Shown here: positions 61,684 to 64,000 of the stretch, in pieces | Layout of the letters: each line of letters starts with the position of its first letter | Position numbering within the stretch: the first letter of the stretch is position 1 | Origin: Psilocybe azurescens | Taxonomy: Eukaryota > Basidiomycota > Agaricomycetes > Agaricales > Agrocybaceae | NCBI GenBank assembly: GCA_023853785.1 | Contig: JAJIRX010000590.1 | Location: 186,001 to 250,000, forward strand | Direction of reading: 5' to 3' | Length of the DNA stretch: 64,000 nt | The notes under the pieces: model-generated | Database searches by the model: none | Seen by the model: the letters and a program-made list of their open reading frames with translations, nothing else | What the model was told of the DNA's origin: nothing | Translations under genes and position numbers: made by a program

Positions 61684-62210
61684 CTACTGAGCACCACTAT
61701 AAATATCAGGAATAACATTTATCTTGGTGACTTTAGCAAGTCTTCTCTTACGGTAAATGCTTTGATAAATCTTTGGATTCAAAAGACGACGTTCATATGC
61801 GGAAAGGGCATTGGCTGAGTAAAGTAATAAGTCTTTGATATCCCCAAAAATATAGAATGAAATCAACATACAAGATGTTTCTGGCCGTTCCAAATACCTT
61901 TTCACCTTGATCACCTTTGCCAAATCTCGTGAAATATCTGGTATCTCAACTGAAAAAAATGAGCACGTCTTGAGTCTGATGACAGAGAGAAAAGCCTACT
62001 TAAGTAGCCACATTGTCCCCTATCGTCCAGATCTAAACCGCAGCCAATAAGTGGTTTATTTGCAAATGGTCCAGACGACACAGAGAAATATCGAGCAGGA
62101 AGATTGTGAAAACATTTGAGAGTTGGAAACAAATGGGTATGGCGATATTGGTCCAGGTGATCCGGATCGAGAAGAAAGCCTTCAGATGTAAGGGGGCTAG
62201 ATTTGGCCAA
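61684..62210 (-). CDS. unrecognised protein, 5' end unclear
   Basis: Two exons joined in phase by a 57-nt intron (GTAGGC..TTTCAG, about 61951-62007). The frame reads LDQYRHTHLFPTLKCFHNLP, GPFANKPLIGCGLDLDD, then RYLERPETSCMLISF and an end VTKINVIPDIYSGAQ. No ATG opens it; upstream sequence continues in another frame (EYFTYWPNLAPLHL). The composition and short Leu-rich blocks recall C-terminal parts of basidiomycete F-box-like proteins, but I cannot show an F-box. Probably a partial gene. Confidence 0.35.
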
Positions 62211-62666
62211 TAAGTAAAATATTCAAACTGATGTACTATCCACATACTAAGGTATATCAACCAAATGACCGCCTAATTTGTCTGGCTCATAGGAAGTGAG
62301 GTTATAAGATCGTAATTGAGCACAGTGAAGGCGCCTCCATGTTCTGCAAAGAGTATGAACGGGCATCAAAAATCAAGGGAAAAGAATGATATATCTCGCT
62401 CTTGTAGCTGTCTTTGGCAAAATCTTATATGATCGCATTCTAAAAATTTCTCGCCTCACCAAACATGCAAGAATTATAATATGAATGTTCTAAGGTACTG
62501 ATGTGTATAAAAAGATAGCGGACAACAATTCTTAAGGTAGCTATCAGCCTAATTAATATCAAGAATGGATTTATTATTAAGACCAAGTGTGTTCAATACT
62601 ACTATTCTACTTATTGTGCACTAATCACCTTTATTCTCAGACAGAAAGCGTTCACTCAGCCTCACT

Positions 62667-62907
62667 ATGTCAGATCACAGGTCGCAGAGCACGACTGATC
62701 AGACTTGCAAGAAGATGCTGCCTGCCTTTGGTCCCTTTCCAGATGACGGCGTCCTATATTTATCATATGATCAGATCGAGTAAGTGCTCAGCATTTCTAC
62801 GTAGTTCCCTCAGAATTAATACTCCATTTATGGTATACAGGAACATTGCTTGGCAATGTGTGCAGGCACAATATCACCGGCAACACAGATCAGGCAATAA
62901 ATACTGA
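62667..62907 (+). CDS. 59-residue protein directly upstream of the KDZ transposase gene
   Basis: Two exons (62667-62779, 62841-62907) with a clean 61-nt GTAAGT..TATACAG intron in matching phase. Starts MSDHRSQSTTDQTCKK and ends AWQCVQAQYHRQHRSGNKY. No known family. Its stop lies 58 bp before the KDZ start, same strand. It could be an accessory gene of the element, or a mis-called upstream exon of the transposase. Confidence 0.5.
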
Positions 62908-62965
62908 GATATATTAGTAGACATCCAGTAATCTATATCATCCTCTTTCTATCTATATCTCAGCT

Positions 62966-64000
62966 ATGTCGCATCGCAAGTCTAGACAACAGCAGGCGCG
63001 GCACCATCAAGGATTTACCACAGTGCCTGATAATGATACTTCACAGTCAAAACACTTCACTGTTGAAGTCCAGCATCGGCATGACATGCTTAACGCTTCT
63101 TCTGATGGCCGGACACGCATATACCGGAATCGATTCTTTGGCATGTTTCAAGCACTTACTGACCAGGATACATGGCGCCGTCTTGGAATTCATGGTCTTG
63201 CTCAGTCTTCAAGTAACAAGCTTATTGATGTGGATATTTTGGACTACGACGAGGAACTTAATCAATCTATATTTGGATTTGAGCCTCTAGACCCTATCTG
63301 GAATGATTCAAGCAATGCCAATGATACTGATCCTGCTAATGAGCCTAAAAGAAGAAAAGCCGACCTCAGCCTGTGAGTGCAGCTGTCAGCGTTTACTGAG
63401 TATGACTTTTGAGCTATAATTATAGGATAATCCCTTGAAAGAGTGGGTAGAAAATGATAGAGAACGAGACCTTCTGGAGATTCTCAGACTTGATGGCCGA
63501 GGCGACTATAAGAATACACCCTTTGCCATGGATGTAACACCGCCAATGCTGAATATAGGTGCCTTGATTGTGATCAAATCGAAATGTTTTGTGCCCAGTG
63601 TGCTGCAAAAATCACACGGGAAATCCTCTTCACTGTATTGAGGTGTGTCAGTTGTATATATTGACTAAATTTCTAATGAACACTATTATAAAGAGGTGGA
63701 ACGGTCTGTTTTTTGAACGTTCAAGCCTGAAGGCCTTGGGTCTTCGGGTTCAACTTGGTCACATGACCGGTCACAAATGTTTGAATCCCCGAAGGTCACC
63801 AGGTGATAGCTTCGTGGTCGTCGACTCCAATGGAATCCATGATATTGCCCTTGACTTCTGTGATTGTGAATCCGCACAGCCGCATGCAGTACAACTCCTA
63901 CGTCTTAGGTGGTTTCCATCTACTGGAACCTATCCTAGGACTGCTTCCACCTTCCGTGTTTTAAAACGATTTCATCTGGCTGCATTTGAATCCAAGTTCT
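62966..64000 (+). CDS. KDZ transposase with CxC2 cysteine cluster, 5' part (runs off the window)
   Basis: Exons 62966-63372, 63426-63642 and 63696 onward. The start is MSHRKSRQQQARHHQGF, and the first exon ends NEPKRRKADLSL. Exon 2 has WVENDRERDLLEILRLDGRG. After a one-base loss in the AAG run near 63508-63512 the CxC2 cluster follows: LCHGCNTANAEYRCLDC then EMFCAQC. Exon 3 continues WNGLFFERSSLKALGLRVQL, GDSFVVVDSNGIHDIALDFC and LLRLRWFPSTGTYPRT, the classic N-terminal block of Kyakuja-Dileera-Zisupton transposases of fungi. The catalytic core lies beyond the window. Family known from fungal genomic surveys linking KDZ elements with TET/JBP genes; none of the latter is seen here. Confidence 0.85.

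Overview
This is a fungal nuclear window, most probably from an agaric-type basidiomycete (Agaricomycetes). Nearly every recognisable gene is split by short introns of about 50-60 nt with GT..AG ends (a few GC..AG). The gene and element content fits that group: an SNF1/AMPK kinase, a CSTF2-like 3'-end processing protein, a chromodomain Ty3/gypsy retrotransposon and a KDZ transposase with its CxC2 cysteine cluster. I cannot name the species.

Layout. 0.4-3.8 kb: SNF1 kinase (minus) and a small two-helix membrane protein (plus). 4.4-7.2 kb: copy A of an unrecognised large soluble protein family, here called the A-D family. 10.0-15.9 kb: a complete-length Ty3/gypsy chromovirus with almost identical LTRs, a perfect 5-bp target duplication and a broken interior. 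16.5-17.6 kb: a decayed CSTF2 copy. 19.5-20.7 kb: copy B, half length. 21.6-32.1 kb: an array of four-helix membrane protein genes, all on the minus strand, in two related classes E and F. There are five intact members, one pseudogene and one fragment, interrupted by the intact CSTF2-like gene (22.9-24.3 kb) and a small inverted-repeat element. 32.7-34.5 and 47.6-49.3 kb: a direct segmental duplication. 34.8-37.7 kb: copy C. 39.9-44.7 kb: two tandem 2.4-2.5 kb AT-rich noncoding units studded with GC-rich hairpins. 50.5-53.4 kb: copy D. 54.7-58.9 kb: three small genes of an accessory or transposon-associated type, one with a Cauli_VI/RNase H1 N-terminal-type domain and one with a long Pro/Ala/Thr repeat. 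60-61.6 kb: a Ser/Thr-rich single-pass membrane protein. 62.7-64 kb: the start of a KDZ transposase gene.

The most interesting content is the lineage-type expansion in 4-54 kb. Four copies of a protein built from two tandem homologous halves, each with its own duplicated promoter segment, surround an alternating array of tetraspan genes. I know of no described system with this composition; any joint function is inference.

A technical warning runs through the window. Single-base frameshifts, mostly in homopolymers, break otherwise conserved genes (SNF1, CSTF2-like, KDZ, copies A, C and D, the 54.7-kb gene). Exon lengths return to phase when one base is added or removed. Many are probably assembly indels, so broken genes here should be rechecked against raw reads before being called pseudogenes.
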